From CAZTAR01 sp043813895 (GTDB lineage: Bacteria; Planctomycetota; Phycisphaerae; UBA1845; UTPLA1), in assembly GCA_043813895.1 (NCBI GenBank), contig JBDRKQ010000003.1:1-33286 (forward strand): a stretch of 33,286 nt of DNA, read 5' to 3'. The notes below the pieces were generated by a model that saw only the letters and a list, made by a program, of their open reading frames with translations, made no database searches and was not told where the DNA came from. A program made the position numbers and the translations under genes. Below, one piece after another: positions 15,611 to 23,343 of this stretch; position 1 is the stretch's first letter, and each line of letters begins with the position of its first letter.

Positions 15611-16576
15611 GTGGAGACGACGAATGGACATCGCGGCGACGGGCCGGACTTGACGGTCCGCGTCGGCAGCGTCGTGCTCAAGAATCCCGTTCTGACTGCC
15701 TCGGGTACCAGCGGATACGGGCAGGAGTACGCTCCTTTCCTCGACCTGAGCCGGTTGGGAGGATTCACCACCAAGAGCGTGACGGTCAAACCGCGCCCGG
15801 GCAACGCACCGCCCCGGGTCGTCGAGACGCCCTGCGGACTGCTGAACGCAATCGGCCTGGCGAACGTCGGCCTGGAAGAGTTCATGTCCGGCAAGCTCCC
15901 GGAGATCGCCGAACTCGGGACGGCCGTATTCGTGAATGTCGCGGGACACCGCATTGAAGATTACGTCGAAGTGTGCCGTCGGGTTGACACCATTGCGACT
16001 GTCGCAGGCGTGGAGCTGAACGTGTCGTGTCCGAATGTCTCCGACGGGCTGACGTTCGGCACCGACCCGGAGTTGCTCCGCGAGTTGGTCGCGGCCGTGC
16101 GGCCGGTGGTCCGGCGTGGCGTGCTGATCGTGAAACTGACGCCGAACGTGACGGACATGACCGTGACCGCCCGGGCGGCGATCGAGGCGGGCGCGGATGC
16201 GTTGTCAATGGTCAATACGTTTCTGGGGATGGCCATCGACACCGAGACTTGGCGGCCGAAGCTGGCGAACGTCTCGGGGGGCTACAGCGGGCCGGCGATC
16301 AAGCCGATGGCGATTCACCTGGTGCACAAGGTCTGGCGCGAGGTCGCGCGCGACGCCGGGATTCCCATCATCGGCATGGGCGGCGTGTGCGACTGGCGGG
16401 ACGCCGTTGAGTTCATCCTGGCCGGCGCGAGCGCGGTCTCCGTGGGCACCGCCCTCTTCATCGACCCTTCATCACCGCTGAAGATCGTCGACGGCCTGTC
16501 GCGTTACCTGAATGACAGGGACATGTCATCTGTGTCGGAGTTGGTCGGTCGTGTGATCCGCGACACAGCGGTTTGA
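15611..16576 (+). CDS. pyrD: Dihydroorotate dehydrogenase, class 1B type (PyrD)
   Basis: This FMN enzyme oxidises dihydroorotate to orotate, the fourth step of pyrimidine synthesis. The 321-residue length and motifs are those of class 1: 'LKNPVLTASGT', 'TKSVT', 'NAIGLANVG' and 'ELNVSCPNV'. The last carries the catalytic cysteine (Cys140) of class 1 enzymes, where class 2 has serine. FMN-phosphate binding is seen in 'IPIIGMGGV' and 'AVSVGTALF'. Class 1B normally needs the electron-transfer subunit PyrK, which is not in the window. The start is GTG at 15611 with GAGGAG upstream. Confidence 0.93.
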   Translation: METTNGHRGDGPDLTVRVGSVVLKNPVLTASGTSGYGQEYAPFLDLSRLGGFTTKSVTVKPRPGNAPPRVVETPCGLLNAIGLANVGLEEFMSGKLPEIAELGTAVFVNVAGHRIEDYVEVCRRVDTIATVAGVELNVSCPNVSDGLTFGTDPELLRELVAAVRPVVRRGVLIVKLTPNVTDMTVTARAAIEAGADALSMVNTFLGMAIDTETWRPKLANVSGGYSGPAIKPMAIHLVHKVWREVARDAGIPIIGMGGVCDWRDAVEFILAGASAVSVGTALFIDPSSPLKIVDGLSRYLNDRDMSSVSELVGRVIRDTAV

Positions 16577-16631
16577 TTGTCTGTGTAACGGCGGACTTCC
16601 CGGTTGGCCATCAAGAATGGGCTGCATCCGA

Positions 16632-16653
16632 CGTCCGACACGGAGGTCGGACG
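16632..16653. terminator. Hairpin between convergent pyrD and EF-G-like genes
   Basis: CGTCCGAC and GTCGGACG form an eight-pair stem with a six-base loop. It lies 56 bases after pyrD and 23 before the EF-G-like stop, where a two-way terminator is expected, but no T tract follows on either strand. Confidence 0.4.
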
Positions 16654-16675
16654 CTGCGTTCTCTCCTGAACTGCG

Positions 16676-18706
16676 TCAATCCTCTTCTTCCTTCTTCGGG
16701 CCGTACTGGGCAATGATCTGCGGGATCTCGTTGCTCGGCACCGGCTCGTAGTGAGAGAACTCCATCGCGTAGCTCCCCTTGCCGCCCGAGATGGAGCTGA
16801 GCCGCGAGTGATAGTCCGCCACCTTGGCAAGGGGCACCTGGGCCCTGATCACGGCGAAATTGCCGGGCAGCATGTCTTGTCCGCTCGGGCGCCCGCGTCG
16901 TTGGGCGAGGTCGCCGGTAATGTCCCCGACGTTCTCCGCCGGGACCGTGACCTCAATCTCGACGATGGGCTCCAGGAGGACAGGCTTCGCCTTGAGCACG
17001 GCATCTTTGAATGCTCGCTTCCCCGCTGTCTTGAAAGCGACTTCTTTCGAGTCCACAGGGTGGTGTTTGCCGTCCACGACGGACACCTTGATATCCTGAA
17101 GCGGGAATCCCGCAAGGGCACCTTCCTCCATCAGCTCGGTAACGCCCTTCTTGACGGCCGACTCGAATTGGCTGGGAATAGACGCGCCAAAGATATCCCA
17201 GGCCCAGTCGAGCGTCGGCTCGCTGCCCCGCTCGGTGGGTGAGACCTTGAGGTATACCTCGCCGAACTGCCCGGCGCCGCCGGTCTGCTTCTTGTGTCGA
17301 TGGTGGCCGTCGGCTGTGGCTGTGATGGTCTCACGGTACGGGATCTTCGGCGGCTTGGTGTTCACTTCGAGCTTGAACTGTCGCAGCATCTTGGACAGGA
17401 TCGCCCGCAGGTGCAAATCGCCGATTCCGCTGATGACGAGTTCTTTCGTTTGGGGATCCTGGAAGGACTTGAAGCACGGGTCGGTGTCGGCGAAACGTCT
17501 TACGGAATCACCGATCTTCGTTTCGTCGCCTCTCGCCTTGGGTTCGATGGCCAGGGAGAACATCGGTACAGGCAATCGCGGCATGGCGACTTTTCCCTCA
17601 GCGGGCTCGGAGAAGACGGTATCTCCGATGTGAAGGTCCAGTTTCGCGACCGCAAAGATGTCGCCGCAGATTCCCTCATCGACGTCCTTGTGCTCACTGC
17701 CTTGGAACTTGAGCAGGTGCCCGGGCCGAGCACCCTTCTTTTCGCCCGTCTTCACGAGGTTGCCGTCCGACTTCAAGACGCCAGCCAGGGCGCGAATAAA
17801 GGAATATTTGATGTTGCTCTTCGGATCGACGGCGACCTTGAATACCTGGCCGCAGAACGGGCCGCCTGGATCGAGCTGCTTCTCTTGTTCGCCCACCTCG
17901 ACCTTCCGCTGCAAGCCCTCGACGGGCGAGACGCAATTCTCGGCGATAAAGCCCAGGAGTTCCTTGACGCCGACGTTGTCCCGAGCGTTCGTGAAGAGCA
18001 CGGGTACGATCTTCCCGCCGGCGATGGCCTTGCCGATGTTCCGCCGGACCTCTTCGGCGGAGAGCGAGCCTTCGTCGAAGTACTTATTCATGAGTGCGTC
18101 GTCAGCTTCCGCAACGCGTTCGATGACCTCGGTGTGGATATCGGCAACGCTGGAAAAGTCGGAGTCGCCGTCCTCGTTTCCGATGCAGTCAACAACGGAC
18201 TTGCCGCCGCCCGCCGGGAGGTTGACCGGCGTGATCTCAGGCCCAAACGACTCTCGCAGACTTTGCAGCAAGCCCTCGAGATCGATGTTGTCGGCGTCGA
18301 TTCGATTGACGACGATCACGCGCGCGAGGCCGTGCTTGACGGCGGCATCCTGCATGCGCCGGGTGTTGACCTGGATGCCGGCACTGGCATGGATAACCAG
18401 AAGGGCGGTTTCGGCAGCGGTGAGGGCGGCAATGGCGGGACCGATGAAGTCCGGCGCTCCCGGCGTGTCGATGATATTGAGCAGCTTTCCATCATGCGTG
18501 ATGTTCAGGATGTGCGATTCGATGGAGCACTCGCGATCCTTCTCCTCATCTTCGGTGTCGAGATGGCTGGTTTTGTCAGCGACGCTGCCGAGTCGGTTGG
18601 TCACGCCCGCGGTGAGGAGGAAGGCCTCGCATAGGGACGTTTTCCCTGAACCACTATGGCCGATGACGGCGACGTTGCGGATGTCGTTTGCTGTGTAGTT
18701 GGGCAT
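16676..18706 (-). CDS. Elongation factor G-like GTPase (EF-G2 type), lacking the switch II histidine
   Basis: The 676-residue protein has the whole EF-G domain order: G domain (1 to about 265), then domains II-V, including the domain IV tip 'KKQTGGAGQFGEV' and the C-terminal 'GKGSYAMEFSHYEPVP'. Walker A is 'GHSGSGKT' (16-23), switch II 'DTPGAPDF' (80-87) and the base motif 'NRID' (134-137). In true EF-G switch II is DTPGHVDF; here Ala84 replaces the histidine needed for GTP hydrolysis, and the switch I Thr appears as Ser61. It is thus probably not the housekeeping EF-G. The ATG at 18706 has GGAGG five bases upstream; an upstream extension to 18814 is less likely. Transcribed from 18805-18833. 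Confidence 0.9.
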   Translation of the reverse strand: MPNYTANDIRNVAVIGHSGSGKTSLCEAFLLTAGVTNRLGSVADKTSHLDTEDEEKDRECSIESHILNITHDGKLLNIIDTPGAPDFIGPAIAALTAAETALLVIHASAGIQVNTRRMQDAAVKHGLARVIVVNRIDADNIDLEGLLQSLRESFGPEITPVNLPAGGGKSVVDCIGNEDGDSDFSSVADIHTEVIERVAEADDALMNKYFDEGSLSAEEVRRNIGKAIAGGKIVPVLFTNARDNVGVKELLGFIAENCVSPVEGLQRKVEVGEQEKQLDPGGPFCGQVFKVAVDPKSNIKYSFIRALAGVLKSDGNLVKTGEKKGARPGHLLKFQGSEHKDVDEGICGDIFAVAKLDLHIGDTVFSEPAEGKVAMPRLPVPMFSLAIEPKARGDETKIGDSVRRFADTDPCFKSFQDPQTKELVISGIGDLHLRAILSKMLRQFKLEVNTKPPKIPYRETITATADGHHRHKKQTGGAGQFGEVYLKVSPTERGSEPTLDWAWDIFGASIPSQFESAVKKGVTELMEEGALAGFPLQDIKVSVVDGKHHPVDSKEVAFKTAGKRAFKDAVLKAKPVLLEPIVEIEVTVPAENVGDITGDLAQRRGRPSGQDMLPGNFAVIRAQVPLAKVADYHSRLSSISGGKGSYAMEFSHYEPVPSNEIPQIIAQYGPKKEEED

Positions 18707-18804
18707 GTGGCCTCCGAGACCTGTTGTGCAATTCGTTCCTATCGCGGTTGGCTTGCGTGCGACGCCTACCGGCCACCGTTGCCGGCCAAACACAAAGACC
18801 AGAG

Positions 18805-18833
18805 ATAATACCACGTCACAGGAAGTGCCTCAA
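18805..18833 (-). promoter_or_regulatory. Sigma-70-type promoter for the EF-G-like gene
   Basis: The minus strand has TTGAGG (18833-18828), 17 bases and TATTAT (18810-18805). It gives a leader of about 90 bases. The MITE-like element starts 29 bases beyond the -35. Confidence 0.6.
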
Positions 18834-18861
18834 GCGGGTCGGTCCGCAATGGCCTGAAAGG

Positions 18862-18960
18862 TTACTGGTACACTTTGATTGGCGGGTGCCACTGGCAGCT
18901 TGCTGCCAGTGCCGGCACGGGCGGTCAAGCCGCCCGTGGCACCCAAAGTGTACCAGTACC
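18862..18960. mobile_element. MITE-like palindromic element 1 with 10-bp flanking direct repeats
   Basis: The outer arms are TACTGGTACACTTTG on the left and CAAAGTGTACCAGTA on the right. They continue inward as GGGTGCCAC and GTGGCACCC. Inside are two hairpins, CACTGGCAGC..GCTGCCAGTG and CACGGGCGG..CCGCCCGTG, so the single strand can fold as a three-way junction. The sequence GCCTGAAAGG occurs immediately on both sides (18852-18861 and 18961-18970), which looks like a target-site duplication. It carries no gene, and no transposase is in the window. Confidence 0.65.
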
Positions 18961-19109
18961 GCCTGAAAGGAAGTGGCCCGGCGAAACGCCTGCGGGCGTT
19001 GCATTCGGTCGGCTCCGGCGCACCCGGGACCCAGTGCATAACATCGGACACGAGTATTCGCCCGCGCCCGAAAGAGGCGTCGGCTGCCACCGCAGCCGTA
19101 TCACCGGCT

Positions 19110-20525
19110 CTACGGTATCAGCGCGAGGGCGATGCTGAGGTAGATGGCGGCACTGAGAATGTCGTTGGATGTGGTGATCAGGGGGCCGGTTGCGATGGCG
19201 GGGTCGATGCCCAGGCGTCGGAAAAGGTAGGGCAATGTCATGGCAAGCGAGCCGGAGATCAAGATAGCGAGTGTCATGGAAGTGCCCACGGCTGCGGCCA
19301 CTCTCGCAAGCGGGAGGTGTTCGGCCGTAATCCGCTGGCCCATGTCGTCCAGGAGGACGCCGGAGTGGACCAACGCGAAGGCGCCGAAGCCCGCGAAAAG
19401 GCCGGCGCCGAGCCCGATGATCACGGCGATGCGCAGTTCACGGTTGACTGCGGTTTTAAGGCATGCGGCGATTGCGTCATTGGTTGCCATTCCGCGGACG
19501 ATGACGGTGGATATCTGCACGCCCGCGTTGCCCCCCATGGCGGCAATCGGTGTCAGGAAGGCGAGGACGACCGTGAAGACCTCGGCACTGACGCCGCGTT
19601 TGAACAGCAGGATGATGAAGACGCCCACGAATGTGCCGGCCAGGCAGGGCAGGAGCCACCTCGCGCGAACACTGGCGGCGTGGAAGATGCCGGCCTTGGC
19701 GAACTCTTCGGCAGCCGTGCCGGCCATCCGGAACATGTCTTCCTCGGCCTCTTCTTCCGCAACATCGAGTACGTCGTCGTGCGTGATGATGCCGAGCATG
19801 TGGCTGTTGTCATCCACGACAGGCAGCGCGGCGACGTCATATTTCTCGAACTTGTTCTTGACTTCCTCCTGGTCATCTCCCGCGTAGGCGGTAAACACGT
19901 CCTTCAGGAGCAGATTCCTGACACGCGCCTGCGGGGGTGCGGTCAGCAGACGCATGGGCGAGACAACGCCCTGCAGCCTTCCGTCGCTGTCGACGGAGTA
20001 GATGTAGAATGCCTCGTTGAGCTTCCTGGGAGTCAGGTGGCGGATTTCAGATACGGCGTCCTCCACCGTGCCATCGGCGGGGATGCTCACATAGTCGGGG
20101 TTCATCAGGCCGCCGGCGGTGTCTTCGTCGTACTGCCGCAACGGCTCGACGATCGCTTTCTGCTCCGGCTGCATCTGTTCGACGACACGGTCCGCGACCT
20201 CAGCGTCCAACTCGTCGAGCACATCCACGACGTCGTCGGCGGGGAGCTCCTTGAGGACCTCCGATACCTGGTCGTCCGTCATCTCGTCGAGAACGTCGGA
20301 CCGGACTGCTTCATCCAGCAGCGCGATCGCCTCCGCCCACTTGCGGGGCGGCAGTAGGAACATGATGCGGGATCTGTTTTCCGGCTCGATTGCTTCCAGG
20401 CAGTCGGCGACGTCGGCGGCGTGCAGCTCGGCGAAGAAGGCGCTGATCGCGTTGTCGTCGGCGTCGCCCAGCAGTTCCTGGAGTTCTTGCGCGAGTCGCC
20501 CGCCGTTATCCGATCTGTCCGTCAT
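19110..20525 (-). CDS. mgtE: Magnesium transporter MgtE
   Basis: The 471-residue protein has the MgtE layout. An N-terminal helical domain (about 1-135; 'LHAADVADCLEAIEPENR', 'LPADDVVDVLDEL') is followed by a pair of CBS domains (about 140-270; 'YVSIPADGTVEDAVSEI', 'FEKYDVAALPVVDDN'), then five membrane helices ending in the family's 'NDILSAAIYLSIALAL'. The conserved pore region 'MGGNAGVQISTVIVRGMA' is intact. MgtE is a Mg2+ channel gated by Mg2+ binding to the N and CBS domains, so the protein regulates itself. The ATG at 20525 precedes 'TDRSDNGGR'. It stands alone, divergent from the lipoprotein gene. Confidence 0.94.
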   Translation of the reverse strand: MTDRSDNGGRLAQELQELLGDADDNAISAFFAELHAADVADCLEAIEPENRSRIMFLLPPRKWAEAIALLDEAVRSDVLDEMTDDQVSEVLKELPADDVVDVLDELDAEVADRVVEQMQPEQKAIVEPLRQYDEDTAGGLMNPDYVSIPADGTVEDAVSEIRHLTPRKLNEAFYIYSVDSDGRLQGVVSPMRLLTAPPQARVRNLLLKDVFTAYAGDDQEEVKNKFEKYDVAALPVVDDNSHMLGIITHDDVLDVAEEEAEEDMFRMAGTAAEEFAKAGIFHAASVRARWLLPCLAGTFVGVFIILLFKRGVSAEVFTVVLAFLTPIAAMGGNAGVQISTVIVRGMATNDAIAACLKTAVNRELRIAVIIGLGAGLFAGFGAFALVHSGVLLDDMGQRITAEHLPLARVAAAVGTSMTLAILISGSLAMTLPYLFRRLGIDPAIATGPLITTSNDILSAAIYLSIALALIP

Positions 20526-20560
20526 GTCGTCACCGCACGCTTCTTATGATCGGACGGCAC

Positions 20561-20588
20561 ATTATCGCAAAGATCGTCCGAACACAAT
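20561..20588 (-). promoter_or_regulatory. Possible mgtE promoter
   Basis: The minus strand has ATTGTG (20588-20583), 16 bases and GATAAT (20566-20561). The -10 is good and the -35 weak. It is about 36 bases before the mgtE ATG. Confidence 0.35.
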
Positions 20589-20735
20589 ATGTCACTGCCG
20601 AGCCTCACGAGCTGACGCGGCGTGCAATGGGACACAGGGCACTTTAGGTTTTCGCTCCGGCGTGATATGCTATAGCCGCTCGCGGGGGCGTTGCCGCAAT
20701 CCAATGCCGTTATGCTCGGGAAGGTGTGAAGGGTA

Positions 20736-21689
20736 TTGCGCACGAGAATAGCCGACAGAATCGTTATCGTGCTCCTTTTGGCCCAGGCAGGTTGCGCGCC
20801 GATGGTCAGGTACGCCGCCTCCTATCAGCATGAGGGAGATCGGACCAAAGGCATTACCTACTACGTGGGCGGAGCCGGGCCGATCGGGCACGTCGGCTCG
20901 ATGGATGTCCCGGCGGGTCTCTACGACGCCGGATACCTGGGATTCGTCGAGGTCTTCACCTGGCAAGGCATCTCGCACGCGGGAGACCAGATCAACCTTT
21001 CCAGGAACCGGCAGAAGGCCGCGGAGCTGGCCTTCCGAATCAGACAGTACTGCCGGCTCTTTCCCGATCGCTCGATCAACATCATTGCCCTATCGGCCGG
21101 CACGGGCGTCGCGGCGTTTGCCCTGGAATCTTTGCCCGACAACGTGCAGGTGGACAACGTCGTCTTTCTCGGGTGCAGCCTCTCCAGCCTGTACGACCTG
21201 ACCGAGGCACTTGAACACATCCGGGGCAATCTCTATGTCATCTACTCCCCCACAGACCGGATTCTAAGAGACGTGGTCTGGTATACCGGTACGGTCGACC
21301 GTAGGTCGGCCGCGCAGGGCGTCGCCGGGCTGGAAGGATTCCGCTTGCCGCCGCAGAGCGGGCCCGACACGCGAAAGCTGTACGAGAAACTCCACAACGT
21401 TCCGTTCCGCTGGGACTTCGCGGAGATGGGTTACGGCGGCGGGCACTCGGGGGCGACGAGCCGCCCGTTTGTACAGTGGTATATCGCCCCCGCGCTGAAC
21501 GGAGATGGCCGCCGGTTGCTCGGCGAACCGCCGCAAGCCATGCCTCGCGAAACCGCGGCCACACAGCCCGCGAAGGCAACGACATCAGCGCCTGCCCCGG
21601 CAATGGCAACTCCACCCGCCGAAGGAACCGCCGGACAGCCCGCCGCTGCGCCGACTTCACGACCGACGACCGCCTTCGCGCCCTCTTGA
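20736..21689 (+). CDS. Lipoprotein with alpha/beta-hydrolase-like fold, function unknown
   Basis: The protein has 317 residues and begins with a hydrophobic leader ending 'LLLAQAGC', a near-consensus lipobox. The central 'SINIIALSAGTGVAAFALESLP' has the nucleophile-elbow pattern (strand, S in xSxG, helix) of alpha/beta hydrolases, and 'VDNVVFLGCSL' and 'NLYVIYSPTDRIL' fit the later strands. 'GHS' near residue 232 could hold the catalytic histidine. A Pro/Ala/Thr-rich tail of about 60 residues ends the protein and may be a wall-spanning or disordered linker. The start is TTG with AAGGG close upstream. The substrate is unknown. Confidence 0.7.
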   Translation: MRTRIADRIVIVLLLAQAGCAPMVRYAASYQHEGDRTKGITYYVGGAGPIGHVGSMDVPAGLYDAGYLGFVEVFTWQGISHAGDQINLSRNRQKAAELAFRIRQYCRLFPDRSINIIALSAGTGVAAFALESLPDNVQVDNVVFLGCSLSSLYDLTEALEHIRGNLYVIYSPTDRILRDVVWYTGTVDRRSAAQGVAGLEGFRLPPQSGPDTRKLYEKLHNVPFRWDFAEMGYGGGHSGATSRPFVQWYIAPALNGDGRRLLGEPPQAMPRETAATQPAKATTSAPAPAMATPPAEGTAGQPAAAPTSRPTTAFAPS

Positions 21690-21818
21690 CATGACGTTTG
21701 GTGGGCGAAACGCCCGACGCTTTTCAGCCTCTCTCACCCGCCTTACCATGGGATCGCCTGCCCAGGGCTCCACGATGGGGTCTTTCGATGTCAAAGTATA
21801 CAGGCGAGGAACGCTGCC

Positions 21819-22430
21819 ATGACACCACGCATGAAGGCGACCGATCGGCGGCAACAGTTGCTGGAAGCGGCCATCAAGTGCTTTGCCACCTACGGCTACC
21901 ATCGAACCACGACGTCGAGGCTCGCCAAGGCTGCGCATGTGTCCGAGCCGGTGTTGTACCAGCACTTTGACAGCAAGCAGGATCTGTTCGTGGCCCTGAT
22001 CGAACAGGTCGGCACGGATGTCCTCAAGGAATGGCGCAAGGCAATCGCACCGCTCAATTCGCCGTTGGACCAGTTGCGCGTCCTCCTGCGATTAAACCCC
22101 GCCATCGCCGCGCCGCGAACCAGCCAGTTGTACCGCCTGATTTTCGCGGCACAGGCCGAATTCAACGAGCCGCCGATCCGCGCCGCGCTCCGTGAGCACT
22201 ACGTGCAGTACGCCAAGTTTCTCACGAATCTCATCAAGCGTGCGCAACGGGCGAAGCAGGTCAGGCGAGATGTCTCCGCAGCCGGTCTCGCGTGGCAGCT
22301 CATCCACGCGGCAATCGGTTTTGCCCTCACACAGCCGTTGGGAATCGAGGGGCACGCCACGCCTTCGACCGTGGAGCAGACAATCGCTTTGCTCGTGGAG
22401 TTGTTGGCGGGGGACCGCAATCAGAAGTGA
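21819..22430 (+). CDS. TetR/AcrR-family transcriptional regulator
   Basis: The 203-residue protein has the TetR N-terminal helix-turn-helix: 'RRQQLLEAAIKCFATYGYHRTTTSRLAKAAHVSEPVLYQHF', seen as the short motifs 'GYHRTTTSRLA' and 'VLYQHFDSKQDL'. The C-terminal ligand domain has no recognisable specificity. The ATG at 21819 has an AGGAA site. TetR proteins usually repress a neighbouring efflux or lipid gene; none is next to it on the same strand, so the target is unknown. A GTATAC palindrome 23 bases before the ATG may be part of its own control region. Confidence 0.9.
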   Translation: MTPRMKATDRRQQLLEAAIKCFATYGYHRTTTSRLAKAAHVSEPVLYQHFDSKQDLFVALIEQVGTDVLKEWRKAIAPLNSPLDQLRVLLRLNPAIAAPRTSQLYRLIFAAQAEFNEPPIRAALREHYVQYAKFLTNLIKRAQRAKQVRRDVSAAGLAWQLIHAAIGFALTQPLGIEGHATPSTVEQTIALLVELLAGDRNQK

Positions 22431-22549
22431 AGTAAGAGGAATCGGGGGTCAGGGATCGGGGACCTGGGGAGCAGCGTTCGGGTCGAGGTGTCAACTCCTT
22501 CGATCGCGATCGCAACTCGGGGGAGGAGGGATATCGGCGTCGTTAGGGC

Positions 22550-22668
22550 GTGCGCATAAATAAACTGAACGAATGCCGAAGGGTGGTACGGGCGTCCCGC
22601 CCGTAGCCGCACGGGCAGGATGCCCGTACCACCCAAATGAAATGTGCAATTTATTCGTGCGCGGGTCC
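22550..22668. mobile_element. MITE-like palindromic element 2 with 7-bp flanking direct repeats
   Basis: The outer imperfect inverted repeats (tgcgcataaataaactg at 22551-22567, and its partner at 22647-22663) enclose a perfect 13-bp stem GGGTGGTACGGGC/GCCCGTACCACCC (22581-22593, 22622-22634). Inside are two small hairpins, ACGGGCG-tcc-CGCCCGT-like and ACGGGC-aggat-GCCCGT. The plan is the same as in element 1. TTAGGGC flanks it at 22543-22549 and 22669-22675. The right copy touches the stop codon of tatA. Confidence 0.55.
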
Positions 22669-22675
22669 TTAGGGC

Positions 22676-22948
22676 TCAGGGGGCATTGAAGTCGGAGTTT
22701 TCTTTGCCTTCCTTGTGGGTCGGCTCTTCGGGAGTTTCGGTCAGCTCTGACTTGGTCGGCAACGCGTCCTTGACGCTATCTCCCGTGTCGCGCAAGCCCT
22801 TCTTGAATTCGACGATTCCCTTGCCGAGTGACCGCCCGACTTCCGGAAGCCGTCTGCCGAAAATGAGCAGGGCGAGCACGGCAATCACAGCCATCTCCGG
22901 CCAGCCCAGACTCTGGAGAAAAGACAACACGCTTGCGTTGGCGATCAT
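22676..22948 (-). CDS. tatA: Sec-independent protein translocase subunit TatA
   Basis: The 90-residue protein has one N-terminal membrane helix ('PEMAVIAVLALLIFG', about 17-31) followed by the amphipathic helix 'RRLPEVGRSLGKGIVEFKKGL', matching the TatA pattern FGxxxLPExxRxxGKxxxxFKK. An acidic tail ends it. TatA oligomers form the protein-conducting part of the twin-arginine pathway. The frame is open upstream to 23026, but the ATG at 22948 has a GGAG site eight bases away and gives normal TatA size. No tatB or tatC is adjacent. TatE or TatB cannot be fully excluded, but the helix pattern is TatA. Confidence 0.9.
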   Translation of the reverse strand: MIANASVLSFLQSLGWPEMAVIAVLALLIFGRRLPEVGRSLGKGIVEFKKGLRDTGDSVKDALPTKSELTETPEEPTHKEGKENSDFNAP

Positions 22949-23046
22949 GGATGTTCTCCTAACCGAGGCGGATTCGACGGGGTGCTGGCGACAACGCTCG
23001 CAGTCCCTGCCACACGCGCCCGGCACCTGTCCGAGTTCATCGGCGA

Positions 23047-23075
23047 TTAGAGCCGCGACCGTGAGGGAGCGGTCA
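23047..23075 (+). repeat. Dispersed repeat family A, copy 2
   Basis: Core 'gccgcgaccgtgagggag' followed by 'cggtca'. It is 31 bases before family B copy 2. Confidence 0.6.
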
Positions 23076-23106
23076 GCGTTCGACCGTCGAGAAGATCAGC
23101 AAATCG

Positions 23107-23190
23107 TCATCCCCGTCTGCCGTGGGGGGGGCGACGCTACAACGAAGCGTCAATGGAGCAGGTGCGCTCAATCCTAAGATGCTCTATGGC
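23107..23190 (+). repeat. Dispersed repeat family B, copy 2
   Basis: This aligns end to end with 7994-8077, with a run of eight G residues, the palindrome 'acgctacaacgaagcgt', and 'aatggagca'. Its last bases are interrupted by MITE-like element 3, which starts after TGCTCTA. Confidence 0.7.
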
Positions 23191-23293
23191 ATTTCACGTT
23201 TGTCTGTGGCACCGGCGTCTCGCCGGTGAAAGCAAGAAAGCCAAGCGCCACTACTTCACCGGCGAGACGCCGGTGCCACACTCAATCGTTAAG
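23187..23293. mobile_element. MITE-like palindromic element 3 with 7-bp flanking direct repeats
   Basis: Outer imperfect inverted repeats of about 22 bp lead into GTGGCACC and GGTGCCAC. The two inner hairpins are ACCGGC-gtctc-GCCGGT and ACCGGC-gagac-GCCGGT, separated by a unique centre of about 28 bases. TGCTCTA occurs immediately on both sides (23180-23186 and 23294-23300). The element sits inside the end of family B copy 2. A solitary inner hairpin of the same type is at 2605-2623. Confidence 0.6.
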
Positions 23294-23343
23294 TGCTCTA
23301 ACACACTATAGCCCACAGGAGCACATGCCGCCAGATGGCGGTT

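Noticed and set aside
17294..18634. A 446-codon plus-strand frame opposite the EF-G-like gene
   Set aside because: It is antisense to conserved GTPase motifs and has no ribosome site or family resemblance.
18879..20357. A 492-codon plus-strand frame opposite mgtE
   Set aside because: It is a low-complexity shadow; it also runs through the palindromic element.
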